From JBGSKY01 sp041740995 (GTDB lineage: Bacteria; Planctomycetota; Planctomycetia; Pirellulales; Pirellulaceae), in assembly GCA_041740995.1 (NCBI GenBank), contig JBGSKY010000279.1, forward strand, positions 1-35,206: 35,206 nucleotides of DNA, written 5' to 3'. Under the pieces are notes generated by a model. It ran no database searches and had not been told where the DNA came from. It saw nothing but the letters and a program-made list of their open reading frames with translations. The translations under genes and the position numbers were made by a program. Every line of letters begins with the position of its first letter. The first letter of the stretch is position 1. Shown one piece after another: positions 1-8,700 of this stretch.

Positions 1-960
1 TCCAAGCTGCAACGAATCGTAAATATGTTGGACGGTCTGCGTTGGATCTCTAATCAAGTCTTCGTACCGAACTTCGATCAGTTGATTTCTTGGAAGCGAA
101 CTCGCATATGCCGTATATCCGCTGTACATACGGTCGAAACAATTGAAAACGAAGTCTTCAAGATCTTCCTCTACCTCATTGCCCTGGAGCCCTTGTACAT
201 AGTCGAGCGATCGCCAAAGCTTAATCGTTGAAGGAATGAGCGATTTTGGGTTTCGAGAAATATGAATAAATTTTGCTTCCGGATATTTCGCGCAAAGCAA
301 TTCAATGCGGCCGGTGTGCGGTGGGCTCTTGAGGACTAGCCGCTTCTTTTCACGAACTGTCACCGCTTTTAAGAACCAGTCCAACAATGACTGCCAGCGA
401 TCAATCTTGCTTGGATCAAAAGTATCCGATGACAACGTGTTCAAGCTGACCGGTCGACGCGGAAATGCAATCCGCGAATACACCGATTCGGCGCCTAGCG
501 CCATAAGAGCGAACTCGTCCTCTTGTGGCAGTTGCCAACCTGCCTTCATATTATCCATCGGACGTTTCTCGGGGAGCAAAAAATTGCCAAACCGAGTCAT
601 CATGGATTCTGTTATCAGAAAATGCCACGGCGCGAAACACTGATAAGTATTCGGCGATGCAAAACGTGAATCGAGCTGCAACAATTCATGGAGCAACGTC
701 GTCCCGCTTCGCCAGTGGCCAAGCACAAAAATTGGTGGACTGACCAGTTCGGTTTTATCGATTGCAGCGGCGAACAATGTTTGCTGAGCTAACGCAAGGG
801 CGTCGCTCAGTGGCGTTGACAAGCTAACAGAGGTCGCGAAATGCATCCGCGTCCAATCTACGCTCCACCCATGTCGCTGCAGCAGTGGCCACCATACGAC
901 AGACGGCATCCCGTGCCAAAAGCGAGGTGCATACCAAGGAAAATGATTCTTCGTCTTCAT
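1..960 (-). CDS. Sulfotransferase family protein (partial, C-terminus beyond window)
   Basis: Reading the minus strand from an ATG at 960 gives 320 uninterrupted codons that run off the left edge, so the C-terminus is missing. Residues 81-90 read GHWRSGTTLL, the 5'-phosphosulfate-binding loop of the PAPS-dependent sulfotransferase family (PF13469 type). Residues 211-219 (KSPPHTGRI) and 231-238 (FIHISRNP) fit the conserved strand and 3'-phosphate-binding region. Family members transfer sulfate from PAPS to a carbohydrate or other hydroxyl acceptor; the acceptor here cannot be told. No signal peptide is evident, so it is probably cytoplasmic. An in-frame stop lies just upstream at 979-981, which limits the start to the ATG at 960 or a TTG at 969. 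It lies 60 bp downstream of the nitroreductase on the same strand and could be co-transcribed. Family call is firm; substrate unknown. Confidence 0.88.
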   Translation of the reverse strand, partial: MKTKNHFPWYAPRFWHGMPSVVWWPLLQRHGWSVDWTRMHFATSVSLSTPLSDALALAQQTLFAAAIDKTELVSPPIFVLGHWRSGTTLLHELLQLDSRFASPNTYQCFAPWHFLITESMMTRFGNFLLPEKRPMDNMKAGWQLPQEDEFALMALGAESVYSRIAFPRRPVSLNTLSSDTFDPSKIDRWQSLLDWFLKAVTVREKKRLVLKSPPHTGRIELLCAKYPEAKFIHISRNPKSLIPSTIKLWRSLDYVQGLQGNEVEEDLEDFVFNCFDRMYSGYTAYASSLPRNQLIEVRYEDLIRDPTQTVQHIYDSLQLG

Positions 961-1020
961 GCGAAACAATCCATGTCGTCAAAATCTTGCATCAACTGCT
1001 TTGAAATTTCGCAGCGCAAT

Positions 1021-1671
1021 TCAGTCAATATTGCGAAAAATCTCATCCGCTTCGAAGCGGACCTTTGCTGATTTAGCATTGGAGTCAGCGACCGACCGAT
1101 AGCCGACCGCACACCCAACGACAGTCCGATACCCCGTCCCCTCCAGTCCCAGCAATTTGTCGTAACCCGCCGCGTCAATACCTTCCATCGGACAGGCATC
1201 GATGTCGACCATGGCCGCAGCCGTCATCAACTGGCCAAGGGCAATGTAGACTTGCCGCGTTGTCCAAGCGAACATTGTTTCACGTTCCATCTTTGAAACA
1301 AAACCAGAAATTACGTTCCGATAACCATTCATTGCGGCCACATCGATCTTTCGATCTGCGGCCACTTTGTTCATAAACCGATCGATATAATCGTCTTCGA
1401 TGCTCTCTCGCGCTGCCATAGCTACCATGTGCGAGCAGTCTCGCGGCTGAGGCTGGCCCCACGACAGCCTGGCCAGCTCAGCTTTAATTTTTGCGTTGGT
1501 CACAACGATAAATTGCCATGGCTGCAACCCAAAACTGCTAGGCGAGAGCTGAATCGCGGTCTGCAAAGTTAGCCAGTCATCTTGGCTGATTTTTCGAGTC
1601 GCATCAAATTGCTTAACGGCGTATCGCCATCGCAAACGTGTTAACAGATCTTCTTGTGAGATTTCGGGCAT
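1021..1671 (-). CDS. NAD(P)H-dependent nitroreductase family oxidoreductase (NfsB-like)
   Basis: 216 residues, the usual length of the NfsB branch of the FMN-dependent nitroreductase family (PF00881). The N-terminus carries the family signature RYAVKQFD (residues 16-23), whose Arg and Lys contact FMN phosphate in known structures. Residues 44-57 (PSSFGLQPWQFIVV) match the second conserved block, which packs against the flavin. Near the C-terminus a Gly-Tyr-Arg-Thr-Val stretch resembles the NfsB C-terminal flavin site. Such enzymes are cytoplasmic homodimers that reduce quinones, nitroaromatics or pteridines with NAD(P)H; the physiological substrate is not evident. The ATG at 1671 is the only good start. 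The gene lies 61 bp downstream of the leucine-rich-repeat gene, same strand. Confidence 0.9.
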   Translation of the reverse strand: MPEISQEDLLTRLRWRYAVKQFDATRKISQDDWLTLQTAIQLSPSSFGLQPWQFIVVTNAKIKAELARLSWGQPQPRDCSHMVAMAARESIEDDYIDRFMNKVAADRKIDVAAMNGYRNVISGFVSKMERETMFAWTTRQVYIALGQLMTAAAMVDIDACPMEGIDAAGYDKLLGLEGTGYRTVVGCAVGYRSVADSNAKSAKVRFEADEIFRNID

Positions 1672-1732
1672 CTAATTTATTGATTCGTTTGATTATGAAA
1701 TTTGTCCTGCTCCAGGCGTTACGATCGCTCTT

Positions 1733-2581
1733 TTATTTGTCGATCGCAACTCGGACGCCGAACGATTCTAGCATTTCGATTTGCAAATCCGAAGTGGCAA
1801 CCATCAATGGATTTTTCTGTATATACAAATTCAAATATGGTGCAAAACGGCGATGATGCTCCGAATCGGCTCTGCACATCGCCACGAGGACGTCCAAATC
1901 ATCGATCGCATTGTCGCTAAGATTTAGGTTTCTTAGTTCGGTTAGCGGCTGTAAAAAATGGAGATTCTTTAGTCCCGAATGTTGAAGGTCGAGTGTATTC
2001 AACCAGTGCAAGTTTCCGATCGAGTCAAAGTTTTTCACTTGATTGTTGCCCGCAAAGAGCGTGTTAATTTTTCGCAGATTCGCTAGCGGCTCAAGACTCT
2101 CAAGCAAGTTCGAATCCAAATACAGGGCTCGCATTTGATTTAAGCTTGCGATGGGTTCGACGTTTCGAATGTTGTTCTTGCTCAAGTTCAAGTATTGCAG
2201 CTTGACCAGTCGTCGAAGCGGTTCGACCGATTCGATTTGATTTTCGGAAACGTCGAGGTACTGCAAGCTGGTAAGGTCGGCAATTGGAAGCAGGTCAGTT
2301 ATTTTGCTTTTTGGCAATTCGATTCGTTTGATAGCCCGACAAAACTGAATTCCTTCAAGTGATTTGATTTCGCTTTGGCTGGTAACTACCCGCGAGATTC
2401 GCTGAACGTCTTCAACGGTCAGCGGCTCGGAAGAGTTCCGCTTGGCAAAAACTTCCTTGCGGACGGCTGCCTCTAAGGCTGGGTCTAGAAAGATTTCTCC
2501 GGCTGCTCTGTGTTCCTCAACGCATTGCAGTGCGACGAGAATGACCAGCGGGATGCATACCGATCGAAAAACCGAATTCAT
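1733..2581 (-). CDS. Exported leucine-rich-repeat protein
   Basis: 282 residues from the ATG at 2581; an in-frame GTG at 2605 would add eight residues. The N-terminus has a signal-peptide-like hydrophobic segment (VCIPLVILVALQC) with a possible cleavage near HRAAGE, so the protein is probably exported. The only Cys near the core does not sit in a good lipobox. After a short alpha-helical cap there are about seven 21-22-residue repeats of the internalin/SDS22 type, recognisable by units such as LQYLDVSENQIESVEPL, LQYLNLSKNNIRNVEPI and LRNLNLSDNAIDDLDVL. Such repeats form a curved protein-binding solenoid, so a role in binding a partner in the periplasm or at the surface is inferred. No catalytic domain is visible. 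The gene is divergent from lpd across a 240-bp spacer and probably has its own promoter. Confidence 0.82.
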   Translation of the reverse strand: MNSVFRSVCIPLVILVALQCVEEHRAAGEIFLDPALEAAVRKEVFAKRNSSEPLTVEDVQRISRVVTSQSEIKSLEGIQFCRAIKRIELPKSKITDLLPIADLTSLQYLDVSENQIESVEPLRRLVKLQYLNLSKNNIRNVEPIASLNQMRALYLDSNLLESLEPLANLRKINTLFAGNNQVKNFDSIGNLHWLNTLDLQHSGLKNLHFLQPLTELRNLNLSDNAIDDLDVLVAMCRADSEHHRRFAPYLNLYIQKNPLMVATSDLQIEMLESFGVRVAIDK

Positions 2582-2822
2582 GATTTTTGGTAAAAAATTA
2601 AGCACAAAACAACTTCAAAATCGAGAAAATTTTGTGTCGAATTCATCCCGAGCCATCCGCTAGATCGTAGTTGCAAGTCGATTTATTTTCCACCGTGCCA
2701 GAAGTTTCGGTAGCTGCCCTTTGGAATGCCGTCGGAAAGCGTTATCTTGTTGGAAAAGACAATCAAAAACGTCGCTCTTGCAACGTTGGTAACGGATGCA
2801 CAAATCAAACAACAATTAAATT

Positions 2823-4220
2823 ATGAAGACTATTGAATACGATGTGGTGGTTTTGGGCGGCGGTCCTGGCGGTTATGTTGCCGCAATCCGAGCGGCTCAA
2901 TTGGGAATGAAGGTAGCTTGCGTCGATGAAAACCCGGTCTTCGGTGGTGTCTGCCTGCGAGTCGGATGCATCCCGAGCAAAGCTCTTTTGGAATCAAGCC
3001 ACTTGTACGAACAGGCCAGCCACGGGTTGGATGAACATGGAATCGGCCTGTCGAATGTCCAGCTTGACGTTGCCAAGTTGATGCAGCGAAAAAACAAGAT
3101 TGTTCAAACGCTCACCTCAGGGATCGGCCTGCTGTTCAAAAAAAATAAAGTCACGGCTTACAACGGTAAAGGCAAGCTACGTGATGTCGATTCGATCTTG
3201 GTTGAATCGGAGTCCAGTGAACCTATTTTGTTGCGCGGCAAACATGTGATCCTAGCAACAGGTTCTCGACCATCAAGTATGAAGGGGATTCAAGAAGACG
3301 GCGTCCACATCGGAAACAGCACGATGGCGCTCAGCTTCGATGCGGTTCCAGAACATCTCGTCGTGATTGGCGGCGGCTATATCGGGCTGGAGCTGGGAAG
3401 CGTTTGGTGTCGCTTGGGATCGAAGGTAACTGTTCTGGAAGCGATGGATCGAATGTTGCCGACCTTGGACCAGGAAATTGCCAAACTTGCGCAACGCGTC
3501 TTCACTAAGCAAGGACTAAAATTTGAGTTTGGAAGCTGGGTTGAAAGCGCCAAGATTGAAGGTGACAAATGCGTCGTCCAGTGCAAGGGCAAAGAACCCA
3601 TCGAATGCAGCAAGGTTTTATTGTCGGCTGGTAGAGTTCCAAACAGTAACGATATCGGACTTGAAACAGTTGGCTTAGAGACGGACAAACGCGGCTTCGT
3701 TACCGTCAATCACGACTACCAAACTGGTGTCAAAGGATTGTACGCGATCGGTGATTTGATCGGCGGTGCGATGCTGGCGCATAAGGCAATGGAAGAGGGG
3801 ATTGTTTGCGTCGAAAAAATTGCCGGGATTGCTGCTCACGTGAACTACGATTGTATTCCGGCCATTGTTTACACCCATCCAGAAATAGCTTCCGTAGGTA
3901 AAACCGAAGAGCAACTTATCGAAGCCAAAATTCCTTATCGCAAAGGTGTTTCCGCTTATGGCGCCAATGGTCGCGCTCGAACGCTTGGTGACACCGATGG
4001 TCGCGTGAAAATTCTCGCGCATGAAATTACCGATAGAGTGCTTGGCGTTCATATTATCGGCGCTAGAGCAGGGGACTTAATCGCCGAAGCCGCGGTGGCG
4101 ATCGAATTTGGTGCCAGCAGCGAAGACATTGCTCGAACTTGCCACGCTCATCCGACATTGGCTGAGACGATGCACGAAGCAGCTCTGGCAGTTGACAACC
4201 GAGCAATCCATTCCGCGTGA
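2823..4220 (+). CDS. lpdA: Dihydrolipoyl dehydrogenase (E3)
   Basis: 465 residues, full length for the FAD-dependent E3 that reoxidises dihydrolipoyl groups of 2-oxoacid dehydrogenase complexes with NAD+. An N-terminal FAD dinucleotide motif (GGGPGGYVAA, 12-21) is followed by the redox-active disulfide in GGVCLRVGCIPSK (C44/C49). A second GxGxxG-type NAD site lies mid-protein (VVIGGGYIGLELG). The C-terminal interface domain carries the catalytic His-Glu pair in HAHPTLAE (H443, E448). No lipoyl domain is fused. The genes for E1 and E2 are not in the window; instead lpd is the first gene of a tight operon with ybeY (4-nt gap) and mch. The leader before the ATG is AT-rich with no Shine-Dalgarno site. 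A close paralogue of the flavin disulfide reductase family is possible, but all catalytic residues fit E3. Confidence 0.95.
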   Translation: MKTIEYDVVVLGGGPGGYVAAIRAAQLGMKVACVDENPVFGGVCLRVGCIPSKALLESSHLYEQASHGLDEHGIGLSNVQLDVAKLMQRKNKIVQTLTSGIGLLFKKNKVTAYNGKGKLRDVDSILVESESSEPILLRGKHVILATGSRPSSMKGIQEDGVHIGNSTMALSFDAVPEHLVVIGGGYIGLELGSVWCRLGSKVTVLEAMDRMLPTLDQEIAKLAQRVFTKQGLKFEFGSWVESAKIEGDKCVVQCKGKEPIECSKVLLSAGRVPNSNDIGLETVGLETDKRGFVTVNHDYQTGVKGLYAIGDLIGGAMLAHKAMEEGIVCVEKIAGIAAHVNYDCIPAIVYTHPEIASVGKTEEQLIEAKIPYRKGVSAYGANGRARTLGDTDGRVKILAHEITDRVLGVHIIGARAGDLIAEAAVAIEFGASSEDIARTCHAHPTLAETMHEAALAVDNRAIHSA

Positions 4221-4224
4221 TCTC

Positions 4225-4734
4225 ATGCCAATCAAAGTCGAAGTTTCCGATCACCAGACTTATCGTCCGATGCTTGACGAAGAGTGCGAACGCGTCAAGT
4301 CAACGATCGAACATATCCTTAGTGAGCATGAGTTTTTGAATGCAGAAATTAGCGTTGCGATTCTCGATGATCCTGGAATACAAACGTACAACAACGAATA
4401 TCTGCAACATGATTGGCCAACCGATGTGATTTCGTTTCTTCTCTCTGAAGACTCGGATCTTCTCGAAGGCCAACTGTTGATCAGTCGTCAAACCGCTGAC
4501 GCCGTGGCCGCCGAGTTGCCATGGGATGCGACATCCGAACTACTGCTATATGCCATTCATGGAACGCTGCACTTACTCGGATACGACGACCAATCTGACG
4601 ACGAAGTTCAACAGATGCGCGTGCTTGAAAGGTTGTATTTAGCTGTCGCAAACGTACCCCATGCCGACAAGCATCCACACTTTGCTGAGCGTTCCAAACT
4701 GAACGACCAACCTGATACCGAAGAATTTAAGTAA
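4225..4734 (+). CDS. ybeY: Endoribonuclease YbeY (rRNA maturation factor)
   Basis: 169 residues. YbeY is a single-domain metal-dependent endoribonuclease used in 16S rRNA 3'-end maturation and 70S quality control. Conserved blocks are HDWPTDVISF (62-71) and the metal site HGTLHLLGYDD (112-122). The first two ligands H112 and H116 are present, but the third position, His in E. coli YbeY, is Asp122. Asp serves as third zinc ligand in some other metalloproteases with the HxxxHxxxxxD spacing, so activity may be retained. The ATG at 4225 lies 4 nt after the lpd stop. A longer frame from 4108 would overlap lpd by over 100 bp and adds unrelated sequence, so it was rejected. The mch start follows the stop by 1 nt, implying translational coupling. 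An acidic tail of about 25 residues follows the core. Confidence 0.93.
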   Translation: MPIKVEVSDHQTYRPMLDEECERVKSTIEHILSEHEFLNAEISVAILDDPGIQTYNNEYLQHDWPTDVISFLLSEDSDLLEGQLLISRQTADAVAAELPWDATSELLLYAIHGTLHLLGYDDQSDDEVQQMRVLERLYLAVANVPHADKHPHFAERSKLNDQPDTEEFK

Positions 4735-4735
4735 C

Positions 4736-5737
4736 ATGGCTGAATTGCAGATACTAAAGCCAATTGTTTGGACGGATTCGTTAAATGACCGAACCATGCA
4801 AATGCTTCAAGGTCTACATGATGAACTGGCCCGTTTGCGAATCGCCAAGCACGTTACCGAAAGCGGGGCGACCATCTATGACTTCGGGATCAAAACAGTC
4901 GGATCGCTCGCGGCTGGTTTAGCCTTAGCGAAAATCTGTATGGCCGATTTAGCAGAGGTTTCAATTGCTGCGAGCAACCCATTGCTCGGTCCGATGCCAA
5001 TCATTCAAGTTCAAACGGATGATCCCGTCAGAGGCTGTCTAGCTGCTCAATACGCGGGCTGGCCAATCAAGACTGAAAGCTACTTTGGGATGGGGTCTGG
5101 CCCGATGAGAACTAAACGCGGGAAGGAAAAAATGCTGGTCAACATCGCAGCCAAAGATGCTGGCAAGTTTGCTGTTGGAGTCATCGAAAGCGAGACTCTA
5201 CCGGATGACTCAGTTGCATGTCAAATTGCACTGGAGTGCAGTGTCCATCCGAATGAACTTGCAATCTGCGTCGCGCCAACTAGCTCGATAAGCGGATTGA
5301 TTCAGGTCGTCGCTCGCAGCGTCGAAACAACGCTCCACCAATTACACGAGTTGGGCGGTGATCTATCTTACGTTCAATCGGCAGTTGGATTTGCTCCGAT
5401 GCCACCGCCTGGTAAGAACTTTATGGCCAGCCTCGGACGGACCAACGATGCGATACTCTATGGTGGCCAAGTCGTGCTCTGGGTTAGCTCAGGGGCTGGC
5501 CTCCTTGATCTTGCAGAGAAAATCCCAAGCTGTACGGCTAAGCAATGGGGACGGCCATTTGCCGATATTTTTGCCAGCAGCGGTCACGACTTTTATAAGA
5601 TCGATCCGGCCCTCTTCGCACCTGCAATGGTTACAATTGTCGAACTTGAAAGCGGCCGGTCGAAAACCTCAGGAATAATGCGACCAGACTGCATCGCGGT
5701 ATCGTTTGGTATCGATACCGCTTCAATCGAGGCTTAA
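4736..5737 (+). CDS. mch: Methenyltetrahydromethanopterin cyclohydrolase
   Basis: 333 residues, close to the usual length of about 315-330 for Mch (EC 3.5.4.27). The enzyme interconverts 5,10-methenyl-H4MPT and 5-formyl-H4MPT in one-carbon metabolism. Family-typical stretches include the Gly/Ala-rich core near residues 55-66 (VGSLAAGLALAK), PMPIIQVQTDDP, the conserved block ending FGMGSGPMR, and VGFAPMPPPGKNF. Bacterial Mch is known from methylotrophic proteobacteria and planctomycetes, which use the H4MPT pathway for formaldehyde oxidation or detoxification. Cytoplasmic, no signal peptide. It is last in the lpd-ybeY-mch operon, starting 1 nt after the ybeY stop. Other H4MPT genes (fae, mtdB, fhc) are absent from the window, so the pathway must be encoded elsewhere. 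It converges on the bcsA-like gene with a 49-bp gap. Confidence 0.95.
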   Translation: MAELQILKPIVWTDSLNDRTMQMLQGLHDELARLRIAKHVTESGATIYDFGIKTVGSLAAGLALAKICMADLAEVSIAASNPLLGPMPIIQVQTDDPVRGCLAAQYAGWPIKTESYFGMGSGPMRTKRGKEKMLVNIAAKDAGKFAVGVIESETLPDDSVACQIALECSVHPNELAICVAPTSSISGLIQVVARSVETTLHQLHELGGDLSYVQSAVGFAPMPPPGKNFMASLGRTNDAILYGGQVVLWVSSGAGLLDLAEKIPSCTAKQWGRPFADIFASSGHDFYKIDPALFAPAMVTIVELESGRSKTSGIMRPDCIAVSFGIDTASIEA

Positions 5738-5786
5738 ACAGACCGCTCACCTAGTTCATTGCCAACGGTCGATTACTGTCGCGGGC

Positions 5787-8700
5787 TCACTTGACGGCTT
5801 CGGAGACCAATCTTCCAGTAGGCGCTTGCATAGGCTGGGATGTCTTAGTCATGAGTATTCGCAAGTGTGGCTCGGCCAATTCGTATTCTTGCATCGATTC
5901 CAACAAATCAACAAGCTGCAAACGAAGTTGCATATTGTCAGGATCCCGTTGTACATTTTCCTTCAGCAACGGCAAAAGACGATCGGACATGCCAAATTTG
6001 GCCATCGAGCTGACAAGCAATCGCGAGTCTTCCACGTCGCTTTCATTAATTGATTTCTTTTCTACAAGTGACAATAGAGTTTGGCGTTGCGAGTCACTGA
6101 GTTTCTCAACAAGCAAGGTTGATTGAATAAAGGCACGTTGAAAATCTAGACGTTCTGGCGAAATGGATAAATGTTGCTCTAGCATATCGATCGCTTGCTG
6201 GCCGTCGCCTGTCCACAAGTACGAAAAAGCAAGTTTCTCACGAGCCACGTCATCGTTGTTATCCATTGCAATTAACTTCAGAAGCGTTTTCTGCCCTGCG
6301 TGGAAATCTTCCTGAGCAAAAGCGCAATCAACTTCCAAATGCATTGCCTCAAAATGGTTTGGATATTCTCTCAGGATATTTTCGCATTGCAGACGCGCGT
6401 CACTAAATTTTTTATCAGCAGCAAAAACTTGAGCCAAGAACATTCGATCATCAATTGTTTTTTCTTCGATCTTATTCATGATCGCTATCGCTTCTTCAGT
6501 TTGACAATCGGCTGTCAACATTCCTGCGAATTCACGTCGAATCTTTGAACGTTTCGCAATTGTTTCCGGCGAGAGCTTCCGAAACATTGCGACTGAGTTT
6601 TTTGCATCATTTCGATTTGCAAAATTCCTTGCCGCCGATAGGTACAAATCCTGTAGTTCATTTGCGTCAGAAGCATCTTGCGTTTGCAGCAATAAATTTT
6701 CGTAGATCGGTCGGGAATCATCGAATCGCTTTGCACTATCAAGCGTCTGTGCCCTACAAAGTTTCGCAGAGAATGAATTCAAATCGCGTTGCATGATCAT
6801 CGTGTCCAATTTCTTTAGATTGGCGTGATCATCAAGATTGTAAAGGATCTCTCGCAGTTTCATGATTCGCGATTCGTCGGACAGCGGATCATCAATTACG
6901 TTGTTCACCAGTTGCGATAGGCGAAGATGAGTTTGTTTTGACACAACTGTCGAGTGCTTGGACGAAAGGATTAACCAATCATCCCGATTCCAGCAAAGCA
7001 TAAAACAAATTGCGATGACGCAAGCAACCATCGAAGTTGTTCCAGTAAGCATCGCAGGCCTCAAGTTTGGCAGTTTGCGCTCTGGCGGCCGCAATGTGAC
7101 CACATTCGCAAGGCACTCATCTTTACTACCGTGACAGATTGACAGTAATAGACTGCGGCTTTCACCTTGGAATTTTAGAAACTCCAACTCAGCAAATTGA
7201 AGCGATGTGCAACCCAAAATCACTGGCTGAATTTTTCGCAGTGTTGCTTCACCTCGAATTTCGCCAAGCGGCGAGGAAAGCGAAATCTGCACTACTTCGT
7301 CGAACTTTAAATCGTCTTTAGTTAGCAAGGCACATCCGGTTGCCGAAAGACCTTCCGTAACGCATTTTAAAGTAGTTTTTCCTTCGACCGAAATAGCCAG
7401 CGGTAGATTGACTCGGACCTCACCAAAAGAGCTTCCAGACAAAGCTCCCTCAATTGAATTGGGACGAATCTTGCCTTTTTTAGCCTCAAATTTTTCGTAC
7501 AGTCGGGCCGTTGCGTAGTCCGAGCAAATTCGCCAAACAATCGCCATCGTTGACGTTGAAGGGTCAACAAATTTGCAGCCATATCGCCAACTCGCAGCAT
7601 TGCCATCCCGCCTCGAATTTGAATTTAGAGATTGCGTTTTGTGGATCAACTTGACTTGAGTTGTCGTCTTCAAACCCATCGCCGAAATCATGACCGTTAA
7701 TTCTTCAGTCACTGGGATATTTTGAAACCCATGAAAACCTATGCCTTGTTCGTTCAAATCACAACTTACGCCATGACCAAATTGGGTTGTGCCTTCTTCA
7801 TCGCGGTAAGAATACTCGATGTGAATAGCACAGGGATGCCGCCAAGCTTCAGAGTCTTCGTCTTTCTCGCGCAGTGCCCGACGCACGACCTGCCACGCAA
7901 ACCAGCACTGAATCAGCAACAACAACGAACCGACCAAAAGACCTGGAAGATCGTTGGAAAGCCCGATGAGATATCTGGTTGAGGCCCACGCAATCGCCAG
8001 CGCGCTGCCGGCAATATAAAGGCATTGTGGCGCGATAAAACGACGGATACTATTGGTCTGGCGTCCACGTTTACTAGTTACGACAAACTTTGTTTTGCGA
8101 CGCTTAAATACAGCACGATAGCACGATTGGATCTGAGTCCAAAACGACGCCATGTGCGTCAATTCCGTTCCCATTAGATTGCCGTGACCATTACTAGTGA
8201 TTGTTACAGCAGTCCAAATCGACATCATGTAAAAGATCGTAATGAGTCCCAACGTCCAACTCAATTCAGCGACCGGAGCAACGCCAGTCAACAGCATCAA
8301 CATCGGTGCAATGTACAGTTGTAATTTTTGAATTCCCGTCGTCCAAGAAAGCATAGACCCGAGATAACACAGCCGCTGGCCAATGGTTAGTCCAGGCATC
8401 GTCAACGGATTGTCGAACGCGAAAATCCCCAGGTTGCCTTCACCCCATCTTAGACGTTGTGTATTGAAGGTCGTCACGTCGGTTGCTGCTTGCCCGCTGA
8501 CCAAACGTTCGTTAACAAACAGCGATCGCCACCCTTTGGCGTGCATTCGCAACCCTGTGTGCATATCTTCAGTGATGGTTTCAGTGGCGACTAGTCCGAC
8601 GTCAACCAAAGCTTCGCGGCGAAACATTGCTGCGCTACCGCAGAAGGAAACAGCGTTCCAATAATTTTTCCCAGGCTGAATTACGTTGTAGAACAGCTCG

